NCBI GenBank assembly: GCA_043805315.1
Contig: JAZDID010000120.1
Location: forward strand, 1 to 45,680
Length of the DNA stretch: 45,680 nt
Reading direction: 5' to 3'
DNA from: JAHJEM01 sp043805315
GTDB lineage: Archaea; Nanobdellota; Nanobdellia; Woesearchaeales; JAHJEM01
The position numbers and the translations under genes are program-made. The notes under the pieces are model-generated. The model was not told where the DNA came from. It worked only from the letters and a program-made list of their open reading frames with translations, and searched no databases. The first letter of the stretch is position 1, and each line of letters begins with the position of its first letter. This document shows positions 21,954-32,778 of this stretch, piece after piece.

Positions 21954-24900
21954 ATGAGGAAAAAGGGCAGCACTATGCGGTTCACCTCACTAGTCCTTGT
22001 TCTTGGTGCGGTCATGCTCACATTCTTGTTCACGCTCAGCACCTCGTCAGGCCAGCTCTCAGTGGACAGCTGCAGCGTGCTCAACGAGTCCGCAATCCTC
22101 ACCGAGGACATCAACGCGACAGGCTCATGCTTCAGCATTATCGGAAATGACATTGAAATTGACTGTCAGCTCCACACCATTCAGGGAGATGGGACTGGAA
22201 TCGGGTTCTCGCTGTATAACAACAGCAATATCTTGATCAGGAATTGCATCGTCGAGAATTTTGAGACCGGGATAGATATCACAGACTCATTTGTTGGTGT
22301 CTACACTATATTGGTCAGACAGAACAGTAAAGGCATCATAACAAGAGGAGACTCTTACCTTGATACAGAAACCAATTCCATCAAAGAGAACGCCCTCGCG
22401 AACCTTGAGAACACCAATGGGAACTTCACCATAGCAGCGTATAACAACTGGTGGGGCACTGCAGACCCTGGTCAGATTGCGCTCACCATAATCGGCAATG
22501 TGAGCTTTGTCCCGTTCTTGGCCCTTGATCCGTATTCAGACGATGATGCAGATACAATCCCTTTGTTTTCAGACAACTGCCCTGCAGTCCCAAATCCTGA
22601 CCAGGGAGATGAAGACGGAGACGGCCTCGGGAATGTTTGCGATAACTGCGCTGACAACTTTAACCCTCTCCAGGGCGATCTGGATATGGATGCGGCCGGA
22701 GACGCCTGTGATCTCGATGACGACGCTGATGGCATCTGTGATTTCGGACTGAGTGTGACGCGGCCTTTGCCTGCCAATCTGGCCCTGAACAGGCCGGTGA
22801 CCGCATCGAACAGCGTCCCTCCGAACGTGCCAGAGTTTGCAGTTGACAGCGATCTGTTGACATTTCTGGCCATGGTCGGAGACCCGCCGCAAGATGTCAC
22901 AGTTGACCTGGAAAGCGCACAGCAAATTGAAAGGGTATCTGTGTTCTTCAATGACTCTGCATCACGCGCATTTGATTACAATATTGAGGTCAGCACAGAT
23001 GGAACAAGTTATGCCATCGCAGCGACTGTCCGCGATAATGATTTCACCGAGAACCACCTCTCCTTCCCTGCTCTCCAAGCCCGCTACGTGCGCCTCAGCC
23101 TCCTGGATTATGACTATGAGAAGGATGATGTGCGCATCAACGAGATCGAGGTGTACGGCTCGACGACATTGTGCACTGGCGGAAGTTCAGGAAGGGACGT
23201 GTGCCCGAGCATTTTTAATCCTGGGCAGGAGGATAGTGATAATGATACAGTGGGAGACGTATGCGATAATTGCCTCCTTACGCCTAATGTTGACCAGACA
23301 GACTCGGATAATGATGGAAAAGGGGATGGGTGTGATGTAAATGTTATGCTCGGGTCGTTCAGCTTCGACCCGCAGAATCCTGGTGAGCTGCCCAACATCA
23401 CCGAAGAGCTCCTCACCGATCAGGAGACCGGCTATTTCATCATCCAATACGCCGCAGGGATGGGGCAGAACATCACTGACGAGATAGCAGGCCGTGGAGG
23501 GCAGGTCAAGGGTTATTTCAACACAAACGGCATGATCGTCCAGGTGGCTGCGAGCCTCGGGGAGCTCCGGTCGTTAGACGCTGTCCGCTATGCTGACATC
23601 TACCAGCCCGTGTTCAAGATCGAGCCTCCGCTCTACGACCTCTACCTACACGGAGGACCCTCCGGGGACATCCTCTCCCTGGACGTGTACGTCTATGGTA
23701 ACAGCCAGGCGGTTATCAACTATGTTCTCTCGCTCGGCGGAACAGCAGTCCATAAGTATCTTGCTACTGATATCCAGTATGACAGGGTCCTCGTGGTGAA
23801 CATTACCGGGACGAAGCTCGCCAACCTCTCCCACCATCCCGACATCGAGTATATTGAGCTTAACTTTATTGACCAGCCTGAGCTGGACGTCGCGACGAAG
23901 ATCACTGATGTGCGGCGGGCATCAAACCAGCCGAATATCCTCGGTCTGACCGGCGCAGGGCAGATTATCGGCCATAGGGACACGGGCGTCGACACAGGCA
24001 ATGCGACCACGCTCATAGCCGACCTTGCAGGCAGAGTACTCAACGATTCAGGCCCGTGGCGTGACACGGACGGCCACGGCACTCACACGCTCGGCATCGC
24101 TATCGGGAACGGCGCCAATTCGGGAGGCCGCATCCGGGGCGTTGCTCCAGGGGCGACGGCCATCCACTCACCCTTCGCAGGTTCACCATTGGAATCGTGG
24201 ACAAACGCCTATAATAGGGGAGCGCGGATACACACGAACAGCTGGGGTAATGGATCGGGCACGACCTATAGTTCGCTCGAGAGCGAAGCCGACACGATAA
24301 CCAACACCAACCAGGATCTTTTACTCGTGAAATCTGCAGGGAACAACGGACCGGGGGCGGGAAGCATCACCTCGCCAACCGCATCGAAGAACCTCATCGC
24401 CGTAGCGAACTCAGAGAATGAACGTCCTGAAAGAACAGCCGCAAACAACGCAGCAGGGGCAGGAGTGGCAGACAATCGTAATCATCTGCGGAGGAGCAGC
24501 AGCGCGGGATTGACTGCTGACAACAGAATAAAACCAGATGTTACTGCACCAGGGACATGGATTTTATCCTTGCAATCGACAGCTCAGGCGAACATTGATC
24601 ATTGTGATGTCGATGGAGATGGTGTTACGGCAGAATCCTTTTATGCGAATCTCAATTATACATTCTGCACAGGCACCAGCATGGCAGCACCCCACGTCGC
24701 AGGCATGGGCGCGCTGATCCGGGAATACCTCATCAGCTTCAAGCACATGGTCAACCCGAGCGGCATGCTGGTCAAGGCCTTCATCATCAACGGCGCCCAA
24801 GACATGCCGGACACGGGAGTGATCGGCGGGGGAGGAGTGAACAGAGGGACAGGTCCCATACCGAACAATGATGAGGGCTGGGGAAGGGTCAATCTGACGC

Positions 24901-27900
24901 ATTCGATCATGCCCTCCGATCTTGTCGGCGCTGTGGATTTCTATGATTCCTTCAATAGGTTCTCGTTCAGTGCCAATGGGGAGAGGAAGAATTTCACGTT
25001 CCGGTTCTCGTCAGAGAGGCCGATCGCCGCGACCCTCGTCTGGTATGACCTTCCTGCCGCTGCAGCGACAGGCGGAGGTGTCGCGCTGATCAATGATCTC
25101 GATATGGAGATGATATCCCCGTCAGGCACCTGGTATAAAGGGGGGAATTTCGCAGGAAATTTTGTCGGAGGAATAACCCAAAGCGGAATCGCGGGAAAGG
25201 ACAGCAGAAACACCGTTGAAAAAATCATCGTCAGGGACGTGGAGGACGGCTTTTACAATTTCTCAATTCGGGCCCATAGCCTGCAGGCAGGCTCAACCCA
25301 GACCTTTGCCCTCGTCGTCTCGCAGCTCTTAGGTCTCGATGCAGCAAACAGGACCAATGTCACCCACTATTTTCCCGTTGGGAACAAAGTCTATGCAGAA
25401 GCGATCGGCTTAAAAAACAATACCCAGATTGAGCTCGTCGTGGTCGCCAACAGGCCGGTGTTCAAGTGGAATTCCACTGTCCAGGTCACGAATGGCGCCA
25501 GCCAGGGAGTCGGCGGATTCAAGTTCATCACCCAAACGCTCGTCCAAACAACAAACAATGGCACGCTTCCAGACCCTACAGAGATCTGGGATACTGCCGG
25601 GAAAGAGAATGAGGTCTGGGCATCCAATGGCATGTTCAACATCTTTGTCAATTACGGTCCCGGCCACCCGATCTATTTCAATAAGAATGTTGACGTGATC
25701 GACTACCACAAGAAGGTCGGTTTCAGGGTCGGCATCGCCAACTCCTCAAACACCCTCGGGGGCAACTTCTCTGACAACTTCACCTATGGCAGTCCGATCT
25801 TCATCAAGGGGGTCGGGTTTGAGCCCGGCAATGTGACGGTGTATGCGGTCAAGGACATCAATGCCTGGGTTGAGGATGCTCCCTTTGCTGATGTGGTGGA
25901 AAAGAAAGAAGGCGTCATCATAGGCAATGACGGCTTCTTCACGGCAAACGTATGGGATGCGCCAGAAAAGACAGAGACAGGAGATTATGATCTTGTCGTA
26001 GACGTTAACAATGACGGAAAATACCAAGCGTCAATTGATGTCATCGACGGAAAGACAATGAAGGGTTTCGTCGTCTCCTGCAAGCCAGGAGAAGTGTGCG
26101 GCGCTGTTGCGGCTGCAGACGCCTCAAGGGATGTCCAGGACGACTTCAACAAAGGAGATCCAGTTTTCGCCATCGGAAATCTTTACATCAGCCCCGGCCT
26201 TCTTTGGGTGCCGCCGGCCATTAATTTCTACAAGGTCTTCTCAAACTCGCCGGTTGAGGACCTTAACGGGGCGCCGCTCGTTGATGTCACTGGCGCGCCG
26301 ACGCCAATTAACGCGCCCAAAGGCCAGTTTATCAATATTAACACGCAGATATGGTCGTCAGCAGACCGTGAGGACGATTATGAGCTCATCCTCGATGTTG
26401 ACAATGACGGCATATTCAACATCTCCACAGATCTCTATGACCCGAACGGATTTGTGGTCACGAGGGAGATAAAGGACCCGCGCATCGCCGTGGACAGCCA
26501 AGGCAGCATCCACGTGGTCGCCTTGGAAAATGAGAAGGTGCCTGGCTACCCGAACCTGAAGAAGACGAACGTCCTCTACGCAAAGGTCCCTGCAGGGAGT
26601 GTCAAGATGGACTTTGAGCACCCTGAGCTGTTCGATTGGAGCGAGAGCCAGGCGGTCGTCTTCAGGACGATCTCTGAGAACTACGGCGGCACGGTGTACT
26701 TCCCTGACATTGCGGTCGACGCGAACGACGAGCCCTACATCATCTACAGCAGGTGGATATCGGAATTCCAGTGGCTCATCATCAGGAAACTGGACAAGAA
26801 TGGCAACAGGGACACGTGCTATGACCGTTCAGACCAGCTCACGCCGCCGGCGCCTGATAAGTCAAACTGCGATGGGAACGGCCTCGACCTATTAATCTAC
26901 CATTGGGACGATTTCGAGGACATCAAGCTCAACTGGCCAACAATAGCAGTAGATAAAACCACGAACCAGCCAGTCATCTCGGCAGAGGTCAGCATGATCT
27001 ATCCAGACGCGTTCTACTACACGCAGATCTACCCGCTCTGCTTCATCGGCTACCAGCCTATCTTCATCGGCCCGCTCATGCAGTTTGGCATCATCCCGTA
27101 TTTCCCGGTCCTCCAGGCAGGAGTCGTCACATTCTATGGAGATTCATTGCAAGTCGCCCGTCGTGTGCCAGGAAGCGCAGGCACCGCGCAGTGGCCGTAT
27201 TCTGTCTCTCAGTTCCCTGACGCAGCGAGGAGGTACGGGGCAGCGGCGACTGAGGTGAATGCCTGCCTTTGGGACGTCGCCACCTCAGGCTATCGGACTG
27301 ACGACAACTGGAAATGGATCACTGTCTCGCAGGTCCCACGGCTCGGCCTGTATTACGACACATCAAAAGTGGACACAGACAAGGACGGCAATATCCATGT
27401 TGTCTTCCGCCAGGGCAGCAACCTCAACTACTCGAAGATTGTCGGCTATGCTCCTGACTTCAACATTAAGATTGATGGCGGCGCTCCTCCCGCGCTGTGG
27501 TTCCCTTGGCTTGATGTCGACCTTGAAGGAAGGGGTCACGTGGCCTGGCAGAGCGGCAGCAAAGTGTATTATACTATTATTGATCCTGCTGGCAGTGCGG
27601 GAACCAAGCAGCTGGTAGCGAACCTGAATTCTCTTGACAGTTTTTCCAGGCCATCGGTGGCTGCTGACGGAGAGGGCGATCCGCACATCTCATGGAAAGA
27701 CAAGGGAAGCGATAGCAAGGACAAGCTCATGTATCGGAAGGGAGAGAATACTGGAGGCTCGGTCTCATTCCTTGACCCTGCCACTATTTTGGTGGATGCA
27801 GGCAATTTCACAGGAGCCTCTGGGCAGATCACGTATCCTGTGCTCGATACGAACAAGCTTGCTCAAGGCAAAGATTGGGAAGACAAAGTCACTGTCGGCT

Positions 27901-30900
27901 GGATCGATATCCAAGATTTGACCTTCTTCAAGGTCAAGCAGACGCTGCCACATGTCACCCTCCTGCTCATCCTCGACGGGATAGACAAGGAGTTCCTTGA
28001 TAACAACCTGCAGAACATGCCCAACCTTGCGCAGCTCATCAACGACAACCCGATACTGGATGCGAGCGTGCTCACGCCATTCCCAGGCACCACGATGTCG
28101 ACCCAGGCAGCCATGTTCACGGGAGTCAAGCCCAAGACCCATCATGTCATCGGGGATAACTTCAAGGCAAGCCAGGCATATTATTTCATGCCTGAATCAG
28201 GCGGCAGTCCCAATGATGCAGATGAGGTGAACAACGTCCTGCAATCCCCTCCCCTTTCAACGGTGTTCGATTCCTTGACCACTGCCAAGAGGAGCAAGGC
28301 AGGCATCCCCGCCATCATCCGGAAGGGCATCCAGGGCAACAGGCCAGACCACAACCCGGCCATCACTATTGATTTCTCCACAGGCACTGTCGATGAGTCA
28401 GACCGTACCCAATATCTCCAGGACCTCAAGAATAATGATGACCAGCCTGGAAATGACGTCGCCGAGCTCGTTGTGGCGTACCTGCTCACACACGACCACG
28501 GGATCAGCGACAATCCCACTGCATCAGGCCTCCACCTTGCAGCGCTCGACCAGAAGATCGGAGACATCATCCAGAAGCTCAAAGACAACAACATCTACAA
28601 TGACACCATCTTCATCATTACCTCAGACCATGGCTTAGTGGATACGATCAAGGATGACAACCACAGCCTTTCATTCTCAGACATCCCTGCATTGGACAAT
28701 CCTCAAGGCATTGCGCTCAATCCGCTGTTCCCGAACGGCAGGGTCGCATATTCTGATGACGGTCTCGATGCTGCAAAAGTGTACTATAACAATTCCGTGG
28801 TGAACATGGACAGCCCGTGGTACCAAGCCATCTCGCGGGTCATTGTCAAGCAAGGAGGAGCCTATTATGACTATAGTTTCAATGGGATGCAAGACGTCCT
28901 CACCCCTGCGACCGACCAATTCCTCGAAGACATGACGTACGGCACGAGCCCGAACATGATACTCATCGCATCGCCGGACTACTACTTCCAGACTCCTCAA
29001 GAAGCCATCTCCGGTGACCAAGAGATCGTGCCTTTCCTCATCACCGGGCCAGGCTTTGGCCTTTTTAGCAGGGGGAACAATAACATCCCAGGACAACTCG
29101 AGGCGGTCGATGTCGCTCCGACACTAGCCTTCTTCACAGGAGGACAAGAGGCAGTTGACCTCATGAGCGGCATTGATGGCGAGAATTTTTATGATCCAGC
29201 ACTCGTCATCCAAGGGGGGTCTCCAGTGGACTTCCATCTGTACGACAGCCTGGGAAGGCACGTCGGGCCCGACGAGTTCGGCAACATCGAGGTGCAGATT
29301 CCGAGCGCAGACTACAGCATAGATCCTGAGACTGGCAAGATCACCATCAGCCTCCTCCAGGCCCCGGACACCTACCTGCTCGATGTCGACAGCTATGGCT
29401 GGGGTAAGTTCGGCCTCTCGGTCAGGAAGAAGACAGGCAATGAGACCTTTGATCTCACTTTCCCGCGCACATCCATCTCGCCAAATTCTTTTGCAAACCT
29501 TGACCTCTCTACCATGGAGTTCCGACTGGACTTTGAGGGTGACGGGACATTTGAACGCATGATAGACCCTCCGGAATCCATCATCATTGTTCAGGATGAG
29601 CAGAACAACAGGGCAACGGCACGCATCCTCACGCTCGCTGCACGAGAGCCTGCGAGCATGGACTTGAGCAGGGCAACCGGCGTCATATTCGATGTGAAGA
29701 ACAAGCAGGGAATCACTGACGGGCAGATCGATGTGCAGCGGTTTTCTGACCAAAGTCTCACCCAAACAGGGTTCTACACCTTCGGAAATTATGTGGTGGT
29801 CAACATCAGCGACAACGTGCTCACGAATGCGAAGTTCACCAAGCTCACGATCATCTATCCAGAGTACCTGCTCTTTCAGAACAACCTCTCTGAGAAATCA
29901 CTTGCGGTCTATGACAAGCAGACCGGACAAAGATTCCTGTCAAGCGTCGATGGGGAAAAGAACAGAGTGACTGTCTTGATCAACAGTTCAGGAGAATACT
30001 TGCTGGCGAGCACAGACCTCATTCCGATGATGGATGATATCACCGTCACTCCGCAGGCGACTAACATCATCAATGCCCCGGTGCAGGTCTCTGTGAAGAT
30101 CAGCGATGACAGCCTGATCACTGGGGCTAACGTGACCCTGGGGAACAGGACAGAGCCTTTAGTGTTCAATAGCGGGTCAGGACGGTATGAGGCAGTCATC
30201 ACCGGGCCAGACATCTCAGCGACCTATCCTGTCTTCATCACAGCCCAGGACGACACCGAGAACATCGTGATGCGGCAGGCAGAGTTCAAGCTTGATCTCG
30301 ATGCCCCAGTCATCAGGATCCTCTCACCCCGGAACATTTCTTACACGACAAACAGGATCATGTTATCGTTCTTCACTGATGAAGTCGCTGACCTCTCACT
30401 TTCGATTGATGGATCTCCTTCAACACCGCTTAACAGCACCGCATCATTCAAGATCAATACGCTCCAGCTCACGCTTCCTGGAGGCAACCACTCCCTGACC
30501 ATTAACGCATCAGACGTGTTTGCCAACAATGGCATAAAAACAGTCTCGTTCGAAGTGGAGAAGGAGAATGTCCTGCTCTCTGACCTGGAAGTGCCGATGT
30601 TCGAGAAGCCTGGCATCCCAGTCCCGATACAGGCTGTCGCGGCGAATACCATGATGGATCCGGAACAGAATGTGCTGGCCCAGCTCTTGCTCAATGGCAA
30701 TGTGAGCCAGCAGACAGCGCTCAACATCTCGGGAGAATCGAGTGTGAATGTCTCGTTCCTCATCACGCCGCCTGAAGGGAGGTACACGCTCACGCTCAAA
30801 CTGCTCCCATTGCCAGAAGAGCGGGTGATTTTGGATAATGAGCTCTCGCAAGAGATCCTTATCACGAGCAAGATCCCGGTCCTAATCATCGCTGATGACC

Positions 30901-32732
30901 CTGCAGCGAACCAGTCAGTCTACCAGAATGCCATCAGCCAGGCAGGTGGCCTGGGATACGACTATTTGAGATATGACGTGAGCCAGAAAGGCCCTCCCAG
31001 TTTCCCTCTGCTCGACGGATTCCCTCTTGTACTCTGGCTCACCGGAGGGTCGCAGACCTTGACCCCGCTCGAGATCAACAGCCTGAAGTCCTACCTCGAC
31101 ACGCGAGGCAACCTGCTCATCTTCAGCAATGACATGGCTGCAGAGCTCGCGGATACAGACTTCTACAAGAATTACCTTGCCGCAGAGTTCAGGAGGCGTG
31201 CCAGTTCCACCACTATTGAAGGCGCGTTCAGGGATGCCATCGGTGCAGGCATGCTGTTCAGCATATTCGAACCAGGAGACGAGATCAAGCCGAGGATTGG
31301 TGCAACTGAATCATTCCGGTATTCTGGAGGAGAATCTGCTGCGATTAAGTATGACAGCGGTGTGTTCAAGACCGTCTATTTCACATTCGGCCTGGAGGAT
31401 GTGAATGACACAGAATCCCGGCAAATGATTATGGATAGGACGCTTGGCTATTTCAACATCGACATCCAACCACCAGGCATCACGAACATCGAGCCAGGGC
31501 TGAATGCGACATTCCCCATCAACACCAGCACCATCACGCTCTCGCTGCAGACGAATGAGTTCGCAGAGTGCAGGTACTCAGACACGATAACGCTCTTCGG
31601 CAGCATGTCCTTATTCGCGAGCACGAACAGCACCCAACACTCGACTCAGCTCAATAATCTTGCGAACGGGAACAATTACCTGTTCTTCATCAACTGCCGC
31701 GATGTCTTCAGCAATGAGAACAAGCAGCACACAGCGGGGTTCTTTATCTACAACAGGACATTCTTCCCGCCAGTTTTGCAGGACGTAGCCAGCCAGAGCG
31801 CTGATGAGAACACGCTTGTCCAGATCCCGCTCATTGTCTCTGACCCTGAGAACGATCCTCTCTCTCTGACCCTCTCAGACGTCGAGATCGTCGGCGTGGT
31901 TCCCATCGCCAGCAGATTTACCCTGCAGAACTCGACCTTCAGGTTCCAGTCGAACTTCAACGACGCAGGGATCTACAAGCTCCGCGTCACTGCCTCTGAC
32001 GGCTTTGAGAGCGTCTCGCGGGATTTCTTCCTCACAATCAACAACGTCAACCGCGCACCAGTGCTGGCATCCATCGGGAATAGGCAGGTCTTCGAGGACA
32101 GCCTCTTCACCCTTGATGCTGATGCAAGCGACCCTGACAATGACAACCTCATATTCACCGATGACAGCGGATTATTCGCGATCAACCCTGCGACTGGACT
32201 CGTCACATTCACGCCGAAGAACGAGCAGGTCGGCAGCCACCTGATCACTCTCACGGTGTCTGACTCCAACCTCTCTGACTCTGAAGTGTTCACCTTGACA
32301 GTCGTCAACACCAACGATCCTCCGATTGCCGCGTTCATACCGCCTCAGGCTGTGCAGGAAGGCAATCCGTTTGTCTTGCAAGTGAATGCATCTGACCCTG
32401 ACAACAACACCCTCACCTACAGCGATGACACCGACCTGTTCAACATCTCCCAGACCGGCCTGGTCAGCTTCACCCCAACGAACGCAGATGTCGGGACGCA
32501 TATCATCAACATCACGGTCTCAGACAGCATCGCCGCAGTGTCACGCCTGCTGAACCTCATCGTGACAGAGACCAATGCCGCGCCGATCATCACCAGCATG
32601 CCATACATCATCACCGTCAATCCAGGAGGTATCCTCGAGATCAATGTGACTGCGTGCGATCCTGACGTGAATCCAGCCTGTACACTAAAACAGCAGAAAG
32701 AACCGCCAATAGAGTCTATCAACATTCCCTAA
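21954..32732 (+). CDS. Giant secreted multidomain subtilase fused to an alkaline-phosphatase-superfamily domain
   Basis: The 3592-residue protein has a signal peptide (about 1-34) and these domains in order: a short right-handed beta-helix (about 36-185), thrombospondin-type-3 Ca2+ repeats (193-263, 413-463) around an F5/8-type discoidin domain (273-403), a prodomain-like segment (about 463-640), an S8 subtilase domain with D676, H708, oxyanion N797 and S909 (GTSMAAPHVAG), and a P-like beta-sandwich (about 1010-1130). Next come a sialidase/BNR-like propeller (about 1500-1990), a phosphodiesterase/nucleotide-pyrophosphatase-type domain (about 2000-2420: D2008, T2046/T2047, D2181, D2225-H2226), Ig-like domains, a GATase-like module (about 2975-3165), and cadherin-like repeats to the end. 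The last metal-ligand His of the phosphatase is not evident. The last cadherin-like unit is cut short. It is likely a surface digestive or processing enzyme. Confidence 0.93.
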   Translation: MRKKGSTMRFTSLVLVLGAVMLTFLFTLSTSSGQLSVDSCSVLNESAILTEDINATGSCFSIIGNDIEIDCQLHTIQGDGTGIGFSLYNNSNILIRNCIVENFETGIDITDSFVGVYTILVRQNSKGIITRGDSYLDTETNSIKENALANLENTNGNFTIAAYNNWWGTADPGQIALTIIGNVSFVPFLALDPYSDDDADTIPLFSDNCPAVPNPDQGDEDGDGLGNVCDNCADNFNPLQGDLDMDAAGDACDLDDDADGICDFGLSVTRPLPANLALNRPVTASNSVPPNVPEFAVDSDLLTFLAMVGDPPQDVTVDLESAQQIERVSVFFNDSASRAFDYNIEVSTDGTSYAIAATVRDNDFTENHLSFPALQARYVRLSLLDYDYEKDDVRINEIEVYGSTTLCTGGSSGRDVCPSIFNPGQEDSDNDTVGDVCDNCLLTPNVDQTDSDNDGKGDGCDVNVMLGSFSFDPQNPGELPNITEELLTDQETGYFIIQYAAGMGQNITDEIAGRGGQVKGYFNTNGMIVQVAASLGELRSLDAVRYADIYQPVFKIEPPLYDLYLHGGPSGDILSLDVYVYGNSQAVINYVLSLGGTAVHKYLATDIQYDRVLVVNITGTKLANLSHHPDIEYIELNFIDQPELDVATKITDVRRASNQPNILGLTGAGQIIGHRDTGVDTGNATTLIADLAGRVLNDSGPWRDTDGHGTHTLGIAIGNGANSGGRIRGVAPGATAIHSPFAGSPLESWTNAYNRGARIHTNSWGNGSGTTYSSLESEADTITNTNQDLLLVKSAGNNGPGAGSITSPTASKNLIAVANSENERPERTAANNAAGAGVADNRNHLRRSSSAGLTADNRIKPDVTAPGTWILSLQSTAQANIDHCDVDGDGVTAESFYANLNYTFCTGTSMAAPHVAGMGALIREYLISFKHMVNPSGMLVKAFIINGAQDMPDTGVIGGGGVNRGTGPIPNNDEGWGRVNLTHSIMPSDLVGAVDFYDSFNRFSFSANGERKNFTFRFSSERPIAATLVWYDLPAAAATGGGVALINDLDMEMISPSGTWYKGGNFAGNFVGGITQSGIAGKDSRNTVEKIIVRDVEDGFYNFSIRAHSLQAGSTQTFALVVSQLLGLDAANRTNVTHYFPVGNKVYAEAIGLKNNTQIELVVVANRPVFKWNSTVQVTNGASQGVGGFKFITQTLVQTTNNGTLPDPTEIWDTAGKENEVWASNGMFNIFVNYGPGHPIYFNKNVDVIDYHKKVGFRVGIANSSNTLGGNFSDNFTYGSPIFIKGVGFEPGNVTVYAVKDINAWVEDAPFADVVEKKEGVIIGNDGFFTANVWDAPEKTETGDYDLVVDVNNDGKYQASIDVIDGKTMKGFVVSCKPGEVCGAVAAADASRDVQDDFNKGDPVFAIGNLYISPGLLWVPPAINFYKVFSNSPVEDLNGAPLVDVTGAPTPINAPKGQFININTQIWSSADREDDYELILDVDNDGIFNISTDLYDPNGFVVTREIKDPRIAVDSQGSIHVVALENEKVPGYPNLKKTNVLYAKVPAGSVKMDFEHPELFDWSESQAVVFRTISENYGGTVYFPDIAVDANDEPYIIYSRWISEFQWLIIRKLDKNGNRDTCYDRSDQLTPPAPDKSNCDGNGLDLLIYHWDDFEDIKLNWPTIAVDKTTNQPVISAEVSMIYPDAFYYTQIYPLCFIGYQPIFIGPLMQFGIIPYFPVLQAGVVTFYGDSLQVARRVPGSAGTAQWPYSVSQFPDAARRYGAAATEVNACLWDVATSGYRTDDNWKWITVSQVPRLGLYYDTSKVDTDKDGNIHVVFRQGSNLNYSKIVGYAPDFNIKIDGGAPPALWFPWLDVDLEGRGHVAWQSGSKVYYTIIDPAGSAGTKQLVANLNSLDSFSRPSVAADGEGDPHISWKDKGSDSKDKLMYRKGENTGGSVSFLDPATILVDAGNFTGASGQITYPVLDTNKLAQGKDWEDKVTVGWIDIQDLTFFKVKQTLPHVTLLLILDGIDKEFLDNNLQNMPNLAQLINDNPILDASVLTPFPGTTMSTQAAMFTGVKPKTHHVIGDNFKASQAYYFMPESGGSPNDADEVNNVLQSPPLSTVFDSLTTAKRSKAGIPAIIRKGIQGNRPDHNPAITIDFSTGTVDESDRTQYLQDLKNNDDQPGNDVAELVVAYLLTHDHGISDNPTASGLHLAALDQKIGDIIQKLKDNNIYNDTIFIITSDHGLVDTIKDDNHSLSFSDIPALDNPQGIALNPLFPNGRVAYSDDGLDAAKVYYNNSVVNMDSPWYQAISRVIVKQGGAYYDYSFNGMQDVLTPATDQFLEDMTYGTSPNMILIASPDYYFQTPQEAISGDQEIVPFLITGPGFGLFSRGNNNIPGQLEAVDVAPTLAFFTGGQEAVDLMSGIDGENFYDPALVIQGGSPVDFHLYDSLGRHVGPDEFGNIEVQIPSADYSIDPETGKITISLLQAPDTYLLDVDSYGWGKFGLSVRKKTGNETFDLTFPRTSISPNSFANLDLSTMEFRLDFEGDGTFERMIDPPESIIIVQDEQNNRATARILTLAAREPASMDLSRATGVIFDVKNKQGITDGQIDVQRFSDQSLTQTGFYTFGNYVVVNISDNVLTNAKFTKLTIIYPEYLLFQNNLSEKSLAVYDKQTGQRFLSSVDGEKNRVTVLINSSGEYLLASTDLIPMMDDITVTPQATNIINAPVQVSVKISDDSLITGANVTLGNRTEPLVFNSGSGRYEAVITGPDISATYPVFITAQDDTENIVMRQAEFKLDLDAPVIRILSPRNISYTTNRIMLSFFTDEVADLSLSIDGSPSTPLNSTASFKINTLQLTLPGGNHSLTINASDVFANNGIKTVSFEVEKENVLLSDLEVPMFEKPGIPVPIQAVAANTMMDPEQNVLAQLLLNGNVSQQTALNISGESSVNVSFLITPPEGRYTLTLKLLPLPEERVILDNELSQEILITSKIPVLIIADDPAANQSVYQNAISQAGGLGYDYLRYDVSQKGPPSFPLLDGFPLVLWLTGGSQTLTPLEINSLKSYLDTRGNLLIFSNDMAAELADTDFYKNYLAAEFRRRASSTTIEGAFRDAIGAGMLFSIFEPGDEIKPRIGATESFRYSGGESAAIKYDSGVFKTVYFTFGLEDVNDTESRQMIMDRTLGYFNIDIQPPGITNIEPGLNATFPINTSTITLSLQTNEFAECRYSDTITLFGSMSLFASTNSTQHSTQLNNLANGNNYLFFINCRDVFSNENKQHTAGFFIYNRTFFPPVLQDVASQSADENTLVQIPLIVSDPENDPLSLTLSDVEIVGVVPIASRFTLQNSTFRFQSNFNDAGIYKLRVTASDGFESVSRDFFLTINNVNRAPVLASIGNRQVFEDSLFTLDADASDPDNDNLIFTDDSGLFAINPATGLVTFTPKNEQVGSHLITLTVSDSNLSDSEVFTLTVVNTNDPPIAAFIPPQAVQEGNPFVLQVNASDPDNNTLTYSDDTDLFNISQTGLVSFTPTNADVGTHIINITVSDSIAAVSRLLNLIVTETNAAPIITSMPYIITVNPGGILEINVTACDPDVNPACTLKQQKEPPIESINIP

Positions 32733-32763
32733 ATCACCCATCCTGCTCACATCAAAATCAATA

Positions 32764-32770
32764 TTGGAGG
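32764..32770 (+). promoter_or_regulatory. Ribosome-binding site that sets the start of the FG-GAP protein
   Basis: TTGGAGG lies 8 nt before ATG 32779. It shows that translation begins here and so includes the unusual N-terminal extension, and that an in-frame TTG at 32764 is part of the site and not the start. Confidence 0.7.
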
Positions 32771-32778
32771 CAACCAAC

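Noticed and set aside
32764..32778. TTG at 32764 as start of the FG-GAP protein
   Set aside because: This TTG is part of the TTGGAGG ribosome-binding site for ATG 32779.
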